The translations under genes were made by a program, and so were the position numbers. Of a stretch of DNA of 64,000 nt, positions 1 to 12,232 are shown one piece after another. Location of the stretch: the NCBI GenBank assembly GCA_036346395.1, contig CM070599.1:29689232-29753231 (forward strand), read 5' to 3'. A model generated the notes under the pieces. The model was given only the letters and a program-made list of their open reading frames with translations. It made no database searches and was not told the origin of the DNA. Numbering within the stretch: the first letter of the stretch is position 1; every line of letters begins with the position of its first letter. This DNA is from Hsuehochloa calcarea (lineage: Eukaryota; Streptophyta; Magnoliopsida; Poales; Poaceae).

Positions 1-1292
1 ACATCGATGAAATATCACATCCATACAACGAATATAAGAAATAACGAGTACCTTTAAATAACAAATAACTGTTGGGACCTTACGGTCGAGTTTTACATTT
101 ATTAAGCCATGCAAGGCTGACAATAAAGAAATAAACTGCAGCGGAAACGAAATAAACTCCGGTGGCTCCCATCAATTTACCACAGTGCAATCGATCGATC
201 AAGACCCTAACGATCAACCTTCGTAGAATTCTTCTTCAAAAGCAGGCGACAACTCCTCCACTTCTGTTGATTTGTTTAGCAAGAGTGAGTACACACCGTA
301 CTCGCAAGTCATACCACAGAATGCATTTATACATGATGGCTTATTCCAAAGGAATGGCTTTTGTGGTTATTTTGCAGAAATGCAACATTTGCAATTGAAT
401 ACAACTAATAGATTGAAAGCATAATTCAAAACAAATAGACAATAATAAGTTAACAATTGATTTCACAAAGTACACACAGTCTAATCAAGTTATTCACACA
501 GCTGCACAAGTTATCTCACACAGCTGACCCTTCCCAATTGTTTTTATGAAAATCTACCCCTCGTGTGAAATTCCCGAGCATGTCCATAACCGAGGACGCG
601 GCTATTCGAATAGATTGGTTTAACACTCTACAGAGGCTATACACTTTACCCACACGGTACAATCAGTGTAGCTAGCACTGACCATAACAAAACCTTTCAG
701 AGACTTCATCTCAAACAATGACACTCCCGATGTGCTTTCCTGCCGTCCAATTTGTACACACACCTTTGAACGACACACACACGTAGGACAGAATGCAATA
801 ACCATCCCGCGATGTGACCCAAACACAATGCAGACACACCTCCAAACCCATCACATAGCTTAAATACAACCCGAGTTGTCAATGTCAAGACTCCATAACT
901 TACTAAGTCAGCCCACCATACTAGGCATGTGGTCGTACAGTAAGGCCCAGTTCAATGGCGCACAAAGTTAAGTCCTTAATTGACCAAGGCAAGACTTCCA
1001 GTTTTACCCAAATCACAAAGTTTATATCACACAGTTCCACCGTTCACACAGATCCACCACTTGCCTCAGTCCAAATCTTTTCCCACCCTGTTGATTAAGT
1101 GCAACACATGCCATCAACGAGTAACAACACACAGCACACACAGTTTCATCACACAGTTCCATAATCACTTAGTCAAGTTTATACTTGCAACTCTCACATG
1201 AAATGATGACTCGTGGCATGGCTAAGTAGTCTAATCGTATCTAACCAACCCACGTTGGTGCTACGATAATACCAACTAATAATTAACCAACC
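1..1292 (-). repeat. Partial 3' LTR of the gypsy element
   Basis: Positions 1-1292 match 8371-9652 base for base apart from small indels and substitutions, including the runs around 'cctttaaata' and the 'ccaactaataattaacc' end. The outer about 80 bp lie left of the window. The half of the LTR equivalent to 9653-11106 is missing, and LTR sequence joins integrase coding sequence directly at about 1292/1293. This copy therefore lacks the U3 start and its TG terminus. Confidence 0.9.
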
Positions 1293-3477
1293 TACTTTGC
1301 CAGAAACGAGAGGTGAACTGAGATCCTCGATCAGACACTATCCTCTTAGGCACACCATGCAGACTGACTATTTTTGACATATACAACTCTGCCAAGCGGT
1401 CTCCTGAGTAAGTGGTTTTGACTGGTAAGAAATGGGCAACCTTAGTCAAATGATCCACTATTACCCAAATCGAATCATATCCTGATTCAGTCTTGGGTAA
1501 ACCGGTAATAAAATCCATACCGATCTCTTCCCACTTCCATCTCGTATCTTCGGTTGTAGCAAACCCGCTGGTCTCGATGCTCGCTTACTTTTGACACACG
1601 CCGCGATAAGGCTACGAACTCGCGACGCCTCGCTTAAGTTTGGCCACCAAAACTTATTCTTAACATCCCGATACATCTTAGTACTTCCGGTGAATCGAAT
1701 ACTTTGAGTCATGGGCTTCCTTCAAGACGCCTTTCTTAATCCATCAATATCCGGCATACGATACGCCCATTGATCCACAAGATATCCCGATCATCCACGG
1801 TAAAGTCTTTAAATTTTTCTTCCGCCATCTTCTTCTTGAGGCTCAAGCAAACTCGTAATCCTTGGGTTGCGCTTCACGAACTGCTTCTCCGAGTAGACTG
1901 CACTTCCAGATCGCCACAAATCCTTCGAAACAAGTTCTAGCTTTAGCTTCGAATTCCTCCCAAGTTCCGAGCAAATCTCTTTGCTTCCGAGCATTGCAAG
2001 AGTTCTTGCGACTTAGTGCATCCGCAACTACATTGGCCTTACCAGATGGTAATGGATCCCAAGATTATAATCCTTTATTAATTCTAGCCATCTTCTCTGC
2101 CTCATGTTCAAATCGATCGAGTGAATATGTACTTCGTGCTCTTATGATCTCGTGTAGACTTCACAAATGATTACCGGCGAGATAGTGACGCTAAATCTTC
2201 AAGGCATGCACTACGGCAAAGCCTAATTCCAAATCATGGGTAGGATAATTCTCTTCATGAGGCCTTAATTGCTCGGACGATAAGCAATGCTCTTCCTTCT
2301 TGCATAAGGACACATCCTAATCCTTGACGCGAAGCATCACAATAGATATCAAAATCCTTGCCGATATCCCAAAATTAGCATCTGGGTCAAGTCAAACGCT
2401 TCTTCATTCTTGAAAACTTTCTTCACAAGTCAGTCCAAATGAATTTCTTTCTTCAATAGTTGCGTAAGAGGCTTAGCAATCGTTGAGAATCCTTCAATGA
2501 AACGACGATAATATCCTCGCCATTCCCAAGAAACTACGAATTTGAGTAACCGCCTTGGGCCGCTCCCAATTCATTACGCCTTTAACCTTTCGGTCAATCG
2601 CTACTCCTTCTACCGTCATCACATGACCGAAAATCAACTTTCTTCTTCCAAAAGTCACACTTGCTGAACTTGGCATACAACCGATGTTCCCCGAGCTTCT
2701 AGGATTAATCTCAAATGGTCTCGCATGCTCTTCTTCTGACTTTGAGTATACCAAAATATCATCGATGAATACTACTACGAACTTATCCAAATATTCCATG
2801 AATACTTTGTTCATCATGTTCATGAAATAGGCAGGGCATTAGTCGGACCAAACGACATGACTAAAAACTCATAATGTCCATACCGGTTGAGAAAGCGGTC
2901 TTTGGTACATCCTTAGGACAAATCTTCAATCGATGGTAACTCGATCGCAGATCGATCTTGGAGAATACTCCATTCCTTTCATCCGGGTCGAACAAATCAT
3001 CAATTCGGGCAAAGGGTATTTGTTCTTGAAGGTGACTTCATTGAGAGAACGATAATCGATGCACATCCTCATGCTTCCATCTTTCTTCTTGACGAACAAA
3101 ATCGGCGCCCCCATGGCATTTAACTAGGTCTTACAAAATCTTTCTCCCGTAGTTCTTCTATCCGCTTCTTCATTTCCACAAGTTCATCGACCGCATCCGA
3201 TAGGGTCTCTTGGAAATTGGTGCTGTTCTCGCACTAGATCGATGAAAACTCAATGTCACGGTCCGTGGCATCCTCGTAATTCTTCCGAAATACGTCCGTA
3301 ATCCTCGACTACTGTACATCTTCCAAAGAAACCATCTTCGCATCGTTGACTACCAAATGTCCATCACGAATGAGGTGGCTAGAAATTCCACTTTCTTTCC
3401 GTGGTATCCTCTATTGTTACGGCTCTTCGCCACAATCTAGCATCGCTTGTGTTTGGATAACCAATCCATACCAAGGC
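1293..3477 (-). pseudogene. gypsy pol, degenerate second copy (RT, RNase H, partial integrase)
   Basis: On the minus strand this holds fragments of reverse transcriptase (FIDDILVYS motif near 2750), RNase H and the integrase zinc-binding and core regions. The integrase core is cut after the second catalytic Asp context (DRGSQFTSRFWQ near 1300-1340), so the Glu of the DDE triad is absent. It is a tandem duplicate of 3478-5665: both copies begin with the same integrase segment (1320 and 3478) and end at the same protease/RT segment (near 3477 and 5665). Frames break every few dozen codons. Most differences from the other copy at 1530-3477 are CTG/CAG to CG/CA and shortened homopolymers, so part of the decay may be consensus error. 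Confidence 0.85.
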
Positions 3478-5670
3478 GAGATCCTCGATCGACACTATCC
3501 TCTTAGGCACACCATGCGGTGACTATTTTTGACATATACAACTCGCCAAGCGGTCTCTCGAGTAAGTGGTTTTGGTGGCAAGAAATGGGCAACCTTAGTC
3601 AAGCGATCCACTATTACCCAAATCGAATCATATCCTGATTGAGTCTTGGGTAAACCGGTAATAAAATCCATACCGATCTCTTCCCACTTCCATTCTGGTA
3701 TCTTCAGCGGTTGTAGCAAACCTGCTGGTCTCTGATGCTCTGCTTTTACTTTTTGACACACGTCGCATAAGGCTACGAACTCTGCGACGTCTCGCTTTAA
3801 GTTTGGCCACCAAAACTTATTCTTAACATCCTGATACATCTTAGTACTTCCGGGGTGAATCGAATACTTTGAGTCATGGGCTTCCTTCAGTATCAGCTTT
3901 CTTAATCCATCAATATCCCGTACACAGATACGTCCATTGATCCACAGTATATCCTGATCATCCACGGTAAAGTCTTTAAATTTTTCTTCTGCCATCTTCT
4001 TGAGGTCTGCAAACTCAGAATCCTTGGGTTGCGCTTCACGAATCTGTTTCTCCAGAGTAGACTGCACTTCCAGACTGGCCACAAATCCTTCAGAAACAAG
4101 TTCTAGCTTTAGCTTCTGGAATTCCTCCTGAAGTTCCGAGCAAATCTCTTTTGCTTCCAGAGCATTGCAGTAGCTCTTGCGACTTAGTGCATCTGCAACT
4201 ACATTGGCCTTACCAGGATGGTAATGGATCCCAAGATTATAATCCTTTATTAATTCTAGCCATCTTCGCTGTCTCATGTTCAAATCAGACTGAGTGAATA
4301 TGTACTTCAGGCTCTTATGATCTGTGTAGACTTCACAGCGATTACCGATGAGATAGTGATGCCAAATCTTCAAGGCATGCACTACGGCAGCTAATTCCAA
4401 ATCATGGGTAGGATAATTCTCTTCATGAGGCCTTAATTGCCTGGACGCATAAGCAACAGCTCTTCCTTCTTGCATAAGGACACATCCTAATCCTTGACGC
4501 GAAGCATCACAATAGATATCAAAATCCTTGCTGATATCCGGCAAAATTAGCACTGGGGCTGAAGTCAAACGTTTCTTCAGTTCTTGAAAACTTTCTTCAC
4601 AAGCTGGGGTCCAAATGAATTTCTCTTTCTTCAATAGTTGCGTAAGAGGCTTAGCAATCGTTGAGAATCCTTCAATGAAACGACGATAATATCCTGCTAT
4701 TCCCAAGAAACTACGAATTTGAGTAACCGTCTTGGGCTGCTCCCAATTCATTCTGACTTTAACCTTTCCGGTCAATTGCTACTCCTTAATTTGTCATCAC
4801 ATGACCGAGAAAATCAACTTTCTTCTTCCAAAAGTCACACTTACTGAACTTGGCATACAACTGATGTTCCCTGAGCTTCTCTAGGATTAATCTCAAATGG
4901 TCTGCATGCTCTTCTTCTGACTTTGAGTATACCAAAATATCATCGATGAATACTACTACGAACTTATCCAAATATTCCATGAATACTTTGTTCATCATGT
5001 TCATGAAATAGGCGGGGCATTAGTCGGACCAAGCGACATGACTAAAAACTCATAATGTCCATACCGGGTTGAAAGCGGTCTTTGGTACATCCTTAGGACA
5101 AATCTTCAATTGATGGTAACTTTGATCGCGGATCGATCTTGGAGAATACTCATTTGCTTTCATCCGGTCGAACAAATCATCAATTCAGGCAAAGGGTATT
5201 TGTTCTTGATGGTGACTTCATTGAGAGAACGATAATCGATGCACATCCTCATGCTTCCATCTTTCCTCTTGACGAACAAAACTGGTGCTCCCCATGGCGA
5301 CGAACTAGGTCTTACAAAACCTTTCTCCAGTATGTCTTCTATCTGCTTCTTCATTTCCACAAGTTCATCGACTGGCATCCGATAGGGTCTCTTGAAAATT
5401 GGTCTTTGTTTCGGCACTAGATCGATGACAAACTCAATGTCACGGTCGGTGGCATTCTGGTAATTCTTACCGAAATACATCCGGGTAATCCCTGACTACA
5501 GGTACATCTTCCAAAGAAACCATTTTCAGACTGTTGACTACCAAATGTCCATCACGTACTGAGGTGGCTAGAAATTCCACTTTCTTTCCTGTGGTATCCT
5601 CTATTGTTACGGCTCTTCGGCCACAATCTAGCACTGCTTTGTGTTTGGATAACCAATACATACCAAGGAT
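3478..5670 (-). pseudogene. gypsy pol, better preserved copy (PR/RT, RNase H, integrase)
   Basis: Minus strand. The protease/RT linker is at 5661-5467, the RT fingers at 5480-5160 (GAPVLFVKRKDGSMRMCIDY), and the RT palm with catalytic FIDDILVYS at 5004-4786. One open stretch of 426 codons (4775-3495) covers the RT thumb/connection, RNase H (DIYCDASRQGLGCVL start, TDHKSLKYI and YHPGKANVVADALSRK motifs) and integrase (HX3H/CX2C zinc finger, then the core MDFITGLPKTQSGYDSIWVI). One-base breaks separate the blocks near 5155, 5010 and 4780. The last part of integrase reads out of frame from about 3590 leftwards, where B-copy sequence again shows CTG to CG changes. It would be polyprotein coding if intact. 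Confidence 0.9.
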
Positions 5671-5817
5671 GACATCTATGGTCTGAGTGTCTAGAACTAT
5701 TAGGTTGGCTAGAAACTCAACTCCAGCTATGAGTAACCTAGCTCCTAAACATCCAACTTTAGAACTTAGCTCTGCTCCAGCGATCGGACTAAAGAGTATG
5801 CTTAAGTTGCATAACTT

Positions 5818-7090
5818 TCAAATTATTCTTGGTTGCAAAATTCCGGATACAAGCGAATCGAAGCTCGAATCAAAGCAGGCGATGCATGTCTTGAATTTAC
5901 CAAAACTTACCCGATACAACGTCGGGTGCTTCTTGGGCTCCTTCGAGTGGCGTGGTTGACACGACCTCGACCAGCGATGTGGTGCTCCTCCGGATTGACC
6001 GGTAGCTTGAGATGTTCCTTGATGGTTACCTTGTACTGGCATCTTGGCTGGTGTGTTCCCAAGGTTGAAGCGTACTGGAGTGATAGTCCCATTCTGCGGA
6101 CATTGGTTGGCGAAATGCCACGGCCGACGGCTGTAAAGCAAACTCGGGTATACTCGTGGGTTCTTGATGGATTGGGGTTGGTAGTGCGGGGTTGCGGAAG
6201 TTGGTGCAGGTGGTCCGCGAGTCGTGGTGGAAAACGACTAAACTGCGGTGGAATTATTCTTGCCCTCAGTTGGGGTTGGTGACTTCCTTGCTGAGCCATT
6301 CTGCGCTTACGATGATCTTCCAATTCCTTGCGCTTGTCCTCAAGAATCAAAGCCTTGTTGATCAATTCTTGAAAATCAGGAAAAGTGTGGGCGATCAGGT
6401 TGACTTGAAGTCCAGTATTTAATCCTTTCAGAAAACGACTCTGACGAGCCTTGTCGGTGGCGACATCTTCTGCAGCATACCGAGCAAGTTGAGAGAATTT
6501 GTTGAGGTAGTCGGTTACTGACATTCCTCCTTGCTTGAGAGCACGGAATTCATCCTTCTTCAGATCCATAATTCCTTCGGGCACATGATACTGGCGAAAA
6601 GCGGTTGTGAACTCTTCCAAGTAATGTCTTGCGGCGTTTCATGCGCTGCACAAAAGTTTTCCCACCATTCGGCAGCAATGCCTTCCATCTGGTGAGTGGC
6701 GTACAGAACTTTCTCATGATCGCTGCATTGAGTGATCAGTAGTTTTCTCTCAATGACACGAAGCCAATCATCAGCCTCTACTGGCGAGACATGTCCAGAG
6801 AAGGTTGGTGGACGGGTCCTCATAAACTCGGCCAACTTGGATGATCCATTGTGACCATGAGCAACTGGGGCTCCATTATGATGCTGATTGTTGTGGTTCT
6901 GGTTATTCATAGTTTGCATCTGATTCATCATGGTGTACATCAGCTGGGTCTGAGCTGCCATGAACGCTCCAAAATTCTGCAGATCAATTGAAGGTGCTTG
7001 TGGTGGAACTGCTTCTCCGGGGGTTTGCTCTTGTCCTTCTGACACTGGAGTATCGGAACCACTTGCAGCAGCTTGACGAGTCTGAACCAT
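5818..7090 (-). pseudogene. gypsy gag (capsid and zinc knuckle), frameshifted
   Basis: Start ATG at 7090 (MVQTRQAAASGSDTP). A Gln/Asn/His-rich N-terminal segment is followed by the retrotransposon gag domain (RPPTFSGHVSPVEADDWL, then EGIAAEWWENF). A frame shift near 6600 moves reading to 6620-5907, which continues with YHVPEGIMDLKKDEFRALKQ and MSVTDYLNKFSQLARY, typical of gypsy capsid. The nucleocapsid CCHC knuckle around 6140-6100 is split between frames, with part read as RRPWHFANQCPQ. This would be the structural polyprotein; here it needs at least two frame changes to be read through. The protease region of pol follows directly downstream. Confidence 0.88.
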
Positions 7091-7506
7091 CTGGTGAATC
7101 TCTAGGGGTTAGATAAGGTAGCAAGCACAAGATGAGTTGTAGAACTAAGCGGGGTAGGTAAAACCCAACAACATAATTTAAGAAAGCTCAACTGAAACTC
7201 TTATATTAATTAAGATAATAGTATGGCTTGCAACAAATGCCTAAGGGCCTCTGCAGCTCATACTTGCACACAAAAATAAGGACGAACCTAAGCACACAAA
7301 ACTACCGCCTAAAGGGCGACTCAAGACTTAATACTGGCTAAGCCTGAAACAACTCGAACAGACTACTCGATTAAATAGCCTCCGTAGCCTTGACGGTGCT
7401 CCCACCTGCTGTAGACCTGAAAGTGAGCTGACATCCTTGCAAACTGATCTTGATGTCCCGGTTTGGTGCAACAGAGCAGTGTCCACAGTGCAGTCTTCTT
7501 GGTGCT

Positions 7507-8115
7507 TCAGCTCACTTGCCTCTGCTGGCTCTTACAGTTCGTAGGTTCATCAGCTTCTTCTGGGTCTTCCTCTTCAGTGTCTTCTTCGTGATCGTGCCGT
7601 CCATAAAGAGTTTCTTCCAGTATGGCGATCCTTTCTTCAGCTCTCTGAAGAGTCTCGTAGGCACACTCCAGCTCTGTGGCGGCTAATTCCAATGACTCCT
7701 CTTGAGCAGCGGCGAATTGGGCAAGATGCACAATGGTGGCGTTGCCTTCTCCCTCCGTAGACGGAAAACGTGCAGCAAGATCCACGTCGGAAGTGCGGGG
7801 ATGGTAACGGAAAACTGTGTCACGAAGCTCTCGAGAGTAGATGTTGCAGATCCTCAGGATGGCAAGGCGCGAAGACTCCTGGATTGCTTCAATCCAAATA
7901 CTCCTTCGAGCTGAGATGTTCAGTGGTTTGCTTGCCTTTGTGTTCTTCCTGGCGTAGACGGTCAAATGGCAGATTACTCCACGATCTCGGCCGTTCACGA
8001 TCCAAGCATTGCCACGGTACAATGGACGATCAAATACTCCAAGTACTTGTAACAGCTTCCAAAGCTCAGCGGCGAGTCCTCCCTTGCGCTCTCCATAACT
8101 CTGAAGACGAGACAT
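7507..8115 (-). CDS. Leader ORF (ORF0) between primer binding site and gag
   Basis: This 202-codon open frame begins MSRLQSYGERKGGLAAELWK and lies between the primer binding site (8274-8286) and the gag start (7090), in the same direction. The C-terminal third has a heptad-like, Glu-rich helix (about residues 130-170, LELAATELECAYETLQRAEE) and then an acidic tail (HEEDTEEEDPEEADEP), suggesting a coiled coil plus a charged tail. I see no enzyme motif. RIRE3 and RIRE8 are known for an extra ORF at this position; the function of that ORF is not known to me. It is intact here although gag and pol are broken, which suggests either a young element or that the breaks downstream are partly artefact. 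Confidence 0.7.
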   Translation of the reverse strand: MSRLQSYGERKGGLAAELWKLLQVLGVFDRPLYRGNAWIVNGRDRGVICHLTVYARKNTKASKPLNISARRSIWIEAIQESSRLAILRICNIYSRELRDTVFRYHPRTSDVDLAARFPSTEGEGNATIVHLAQFAAAQEESLELAATELECAYETLQRAEERIAILEETLYGRHDHEEDTEEEDPEEADEPTNCKSQQRQVS

Positions 8116-8273
8116 CTGTCAAGATGGACAAGGATATGAAAACAACTTCAAGAGAGACATGAGATGAGTTAAAGAGTTCAATTAATCTTGCAAGTTAATA
8201 TTTGCTTTAGAAAATAATTTTGGACTCACTAAGAACGGCCAATCTAACTAAGGTCAAGACCTACAGTCAGTAT

Positions 8274-8286
8274 GGCTCTGATACCA
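8274..8286 (-). other. Primer binding site, initiator tRNA-Met
   Basis: The minus strand reads TGGTATCAGAGCC, the sequence complementary to the 3' end of initiator tRNA-Met used by most plant LTR retrotransposons. It lies 4 nt inside the LTR end at 8291, which fixes both element direction and LTR boundary. Confidence 0.95.
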
Positions 8287-8290
8287 CCTC

Positions 8291-11106
8291 TGTCGGGACC
8301 CAAATATGCAAATCTAGACCCTCTGTGTATTCTGCACTAGTCCAGGATCACGCTAGTGCACACAGTATCAACATCGATGAAATATCACATCCATACAACG
8401 AATATAAGAAATAACGAGTACCTTTAAATAACAAATAACTGTTGGGACCTTACGGTCGAGTTTTACATTTATTAAGCCATGCAAGGCTGACAATAAAGAA
8501 ATAAATCGCAGTGAAGCGAAATAAACTCGGTGGCTCCCATCAATTTACCACGAACAACCGATGGGATCAAGACCCTAACGATCAACCTTCGAGAATTCTT
8601 CTTCAAAAGCGGTGACGACTCCTCCACTTACATTGATTTGTTTAGCAAGAGTGAGTACACACCGTACTCGCAAGTCATACCACAGAATGCATTTATACAT
8701 GATGGCTTATTCCAAAGGAATAGCTTTTGTGGTTATTTTACAGAAATGCAACATTTGCAATTGAATACAACTAATAGATTGAAAGCATAATTCAAAACAA
8801 ATAGACAATAATAAGTTAACAATTGATTTCACAAAGTACACACAATCTAATCAAGTTATTCACATTTGCACAAGTTATCTCACACAGTGACCCTTCCCAA
8901 TTGTTTTATGAAAATCTACCCTCGTGTGAAATTCCAAGCATGTCCATAACCGAGGACGCGGCTATTGAATAGATTGGTTTAACACTCTGCAGAGGTTGTA
9001 CACTTTACCCACACGATACAATCGGTGTAGCTAGCATCGACCATAACAAAACCTTTCGGAGACTTCATCTCAAACAATGACACTCCGATGTGCTTTCTGT
9101 AGTCAATTTGTACACACTGACCCTTGAGCGACACACACCGTTGGACGGGGATGCGTGAATAACCGTCCCGCGATGTGACCCAAACACAGACTACACACCT
9201 CCGACCCATCACATAGCTTAAATACAACTTTGAGTTGTCAATGTCAAGACTCCATAACTTACTAAGTCGGGCCCACCCATACTAGGCATGTGGTCGTGCA
9301 AGAAGGCCAGTTCAATGGCGCACAAAGTTAAGTCCTTAATTGACCAAGGCAAGACTTCCAGTTTTACCCAAATCACAAAGTTTATATCACACAGTTCCAC
9401 CATTCACACAGATCCACCACTTGCCTCAGTCCAAATCTTTTCCCACCCTGTTGATTAAGTGCAACACATGCCATCAACGAGTAACAGCACACATCACACA
9501 CAGTTTCATCACACAGTTCCATAATCACTTAGTCAAGTTTATACATGCAACTCTAACATGAAATGATGACTCGTGGCATGGCTAAGCAGTCTAATCGTAT
9601 CTAACCAACCACGTTGGTGCTACGATAATACCAACTAATAATTAACCAACCTAGGGTGACAAAAGATCATGGCATACAATAGACAAGGTGGCATAACAAT
9701 TTGGATTAACAACTATCCCAAAAGCATTTAAATAAATACTTGAAATAGAATGCAATACATTGAAACAAAGTATTTTTGAAAACTGGGTTCAATATGATCA
9801 AAGGTATAACTTGCCTTGGAATAGGTCTAGATATTGGTCTTGGTCTTGAGGTGCTCCTTCTTCTGGAAAATTCCCCGAAGTATCGATGTCTACTCGCAAA
9901 CGAGACAAAAGAAAAAAAAATAACAGTGGCAAAACAACTCCAAAAATTTAAATAAAATTCACCATTAAATATATCTTAATTTTATATGAATTTACAAATT
10001 TGAATGGGCTCAATCGGAGTTCGGATGCAAAAGATATGGGCTTTGGAAGTTTGAAAATCAAATAAAACCCTAATTTGGATTTTATTGAATTTCCCGAATT
10101 ATTTTTATAAAGGAAAATCAATTATTGCGCAATGCTTGCGTCAGCCGAGAAAAGAAAATAAATAAAAACCGTACTGATAGGTGGGCCCCACCTGTCAGCC
10201 TCTCGGCTCACGGTGGACCAAATCCACCGAGCCGAGGGGAAAGCTGACGCGGCAAACCGGGAGGCGTGGCGCTGATGCGGCTGCCACGCAGGTGACACGC
10301 CAGGCGCAGGCGCTGACCTGGCTATACACACAGGCACTGACGTGGCACGGACGTAGAGGGTTTGGAGGTGGCGGAATCCTGCGGCGGAGCGGCTTCGGCC
10401 GTTGGCGGCGCTTCGGCAAATGCAGCGCGGAGAGTCCGATTCTGGAGCCGAGAGCTTAGGGTTTCGGAGGAGGGAGGATGGGCGAAGCTTTGGGTGCGGG
10501 GCTCGGGTCTTAAATAGCCGGGCGATGGCGAATCCGGGAAGCAATGGCGGCGCATAGAGTAGCGAGGCGCGAGGAAGAGTCCGTGGAGACGATGATCTTG
10601 TGCGACATCGGCGGGCCCTGATCGGCGACAGAGAGAACAAAGCGCGGCGAAGTGCGGCGTCGATTTCAATCCAATGGTGGGAGCGAGCGAGGCGAGGCGG
10701 CCTGCGATCGCTGGAAGGAGACACGCGGCGTCCATCCGAAGCGGGGAAAGCGGGCGGCGCGGAGTGGGCCAAGGCGAGGAATAGTCTCGGGCTTCGCCCG
10801 AGATTATTCAAGGATTTTCTTTTAATTTTTCTTTTAAATAAATCCAGAAAATACAAATAGCAAATAGAAAATAGCAAATGACTTTGGAAAAATTCCATAA
10901 AATTCTATAAAATATATCCAAGCATATAGAATCTAAATAAAATAGTTTTGACAATTGTTGATGTTGGGATTAAGCACATTAAATCAATTTGTCCTTAAAG
11001 TCCATATTAAGCTTTTTAATTTGATATTCAAATAAATCCAAATGGTGAATTTTCTCACTACCACTATTTAAAAGATTTTTAAAGCTCTGAAAATTGGGAT
11101 ATTACA
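8291..11106 (-). repeat. 5' LTR, 2.8 kb, complete
   Basis: Bounded by TG...CA: the plus strand starts TGTCGGGACC at 8291 and ends GGGATATTACA at 11106, so in element direction it starts TGTAATATCCC. The first 1.36 kb match the partial LTR at 1-1292. A GC-rich block at 10180-10790 has long open frames on both strands (for example 10122-10898 minus), which I read as chance openness. A TATA-like CTATTTAAG on the minus strand near 10506-10515 could be the core promoter, which would leave an R-U5 of about 2.2 kb. Confidence 0.9.
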
Positions 11107-12232
11107 ACCAGGAACTACCACATCATCAAGGGCCAGCTATACAAGGGGGCATTTGCGCCCCCTCCTGCGATGTGTTTCCCTGAAGGAGGGTCAATCCCTC
11201 CTAAGGGAAATTCACGAGGGCCTCTGCGGTGCACATCAAGCTCCTCAAGGCCTTGTCGCGTAGACCTTCAACCAAGGTTTCTATTGGCCAACTACGCTCT
11301 GGGACGTGCAAGACTTAGTCCAGCGCTGCCAAGGTTGCTAGTGGGGCATCCACCACTCGAAGGCGTCTGTTGTCTAGTTGCAGCCCCTAGCCCAAGTTTG
11401 GACCTTTGCGCGCTGGGGGCTCGACATCATCGTCCCATTCCCGGTAGCCAAGGGCAATTTTCGCTTCGCCTTTGTCGTCATCGAGTATTTCTCCAGATGG
11501 GTGGAGACCGAACCAGTCGCCAAAATCATAGTCGCAGTGGCACAGCGCTTCGCTTGGAAGAACATCATCTACCGCTATGGGGTGCCTCACGACATCGTCA
11601 CCGACAACGACACCCAGTTTGATTATACTTCATTCTATCATTCTACCAGAACATAAGCACTACAATATGCTTCGCATCTATTGGACACCACGAGTTGAAC
11701 GAGGCGGTTGAGCGAGCCAGCAACAACCTACTGGCGGGACTAACCACCTGGTGGCTTGCCGAAGGGACTTTGGCCCGACGAGCTCTAGAAGGCAATGTGG
11801 GCACTCCGCATATCACCGACAAAGGTCACGGGGTTTTCTCCGTTCAAACTCCTGTTCAGAGACGAAGCAATGACCCCGGGTGAGTTCGCGGCAAAATCCC
11901 TCCGGGCATTGGAGAACGGGAACCCCGTAGATCGCGGCACATCTATGGACCTCCTAGAAGAGGACCGCGTGCAGGCTATATCAACCATGGCGTATTACGC
12001 AAAAGGGGTCGCGAAGGTGTACAGCAGGAAGGTCAAGATCCGCGCCCTAGCACCAGGCGATATGGTGCTCAAGGGAGCGGCAAACCCCACGGCTATAGGA
12101 AAGCTAGAGTTCAAATGGCTGGAACCCCAGCACTCCGCCTGGTCCCAAGAACCAAGACGCGCCGAGGGGGTACAGCGGTGGCTTCGCCTCCCCCTCGCAA
12201 AAAAGCTAGGGCTCCGTCGGAGCCCAATCTAA
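11107..12232 (+). pseudogene. gypsy integrase fragment of a Tat-lineage element
   Basis: Plus-strand reading gives the integrase zinc region (REIHEGLCGAHQAP, then FYWPTTLWDVQDLVQRCQGC, 11200-11345, with one stop), the catalytic core at 11378-11625 (WGLDIIVPFPVAKGNFRFAF, then GVPHDIVTDNDTQF), and the C-terminal part at 11795-12130 (SPFKLLFRDEAMTPGEFAAK, RKVKIRALAPGDMVL). Frame changes near 11360, 11640 and 11790 and internal stops make it a pseudogene. The left end is cut by the minus-strand gypsy element ending at 11106. Upstream RT and gag are not in the window, so they lie beyond the left end or are lost. Confidence 0.85.

Larger units (their letters stand above)
1..11106 (-). mobile_element. 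Ty3/gypsy LTR retrotransposon with leader ORF (RIRE3/RIRE8-like), left end outside window
   Basis: Read on the minus strand the order is 5' LTR (11106-8291), primer binding site, leader ORF, gag, pol (two tandem copies) and a partial 3' LTR (1292-1). The order protease, reverse transcriptase, RNase H, integrase is diagnostic of Ty3/gypsy. The extra ORF between primer binding site and gag, and the LTR of nearly 3 kb, are features I know from the rice elements RIRE3 and RIRE8; the family name is inference. The element is defective: gag and pol are frameshifted, pol is partly duplicated, and the integrase end, polypurine tract and start of the 3' LTR are deleted. Its right end interrupts the integrase region of another gypsy element on the plus strand. 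Confidence 0.9.

Noticed and set aside
5833..6282. 149-codon plus-strand open frame
   Set aside because: It is the reverse shadow of the gypsy gag nucleocapsid region on the minus strand.
10122..10898. 258-codon open frame on the minus strand within the LTR
   Set aside because: It lies in a GC-rich part of the LTR with overlapping open frames on both strands and Arg/Pro/Ser-rich text without motifs, so it is compositional.
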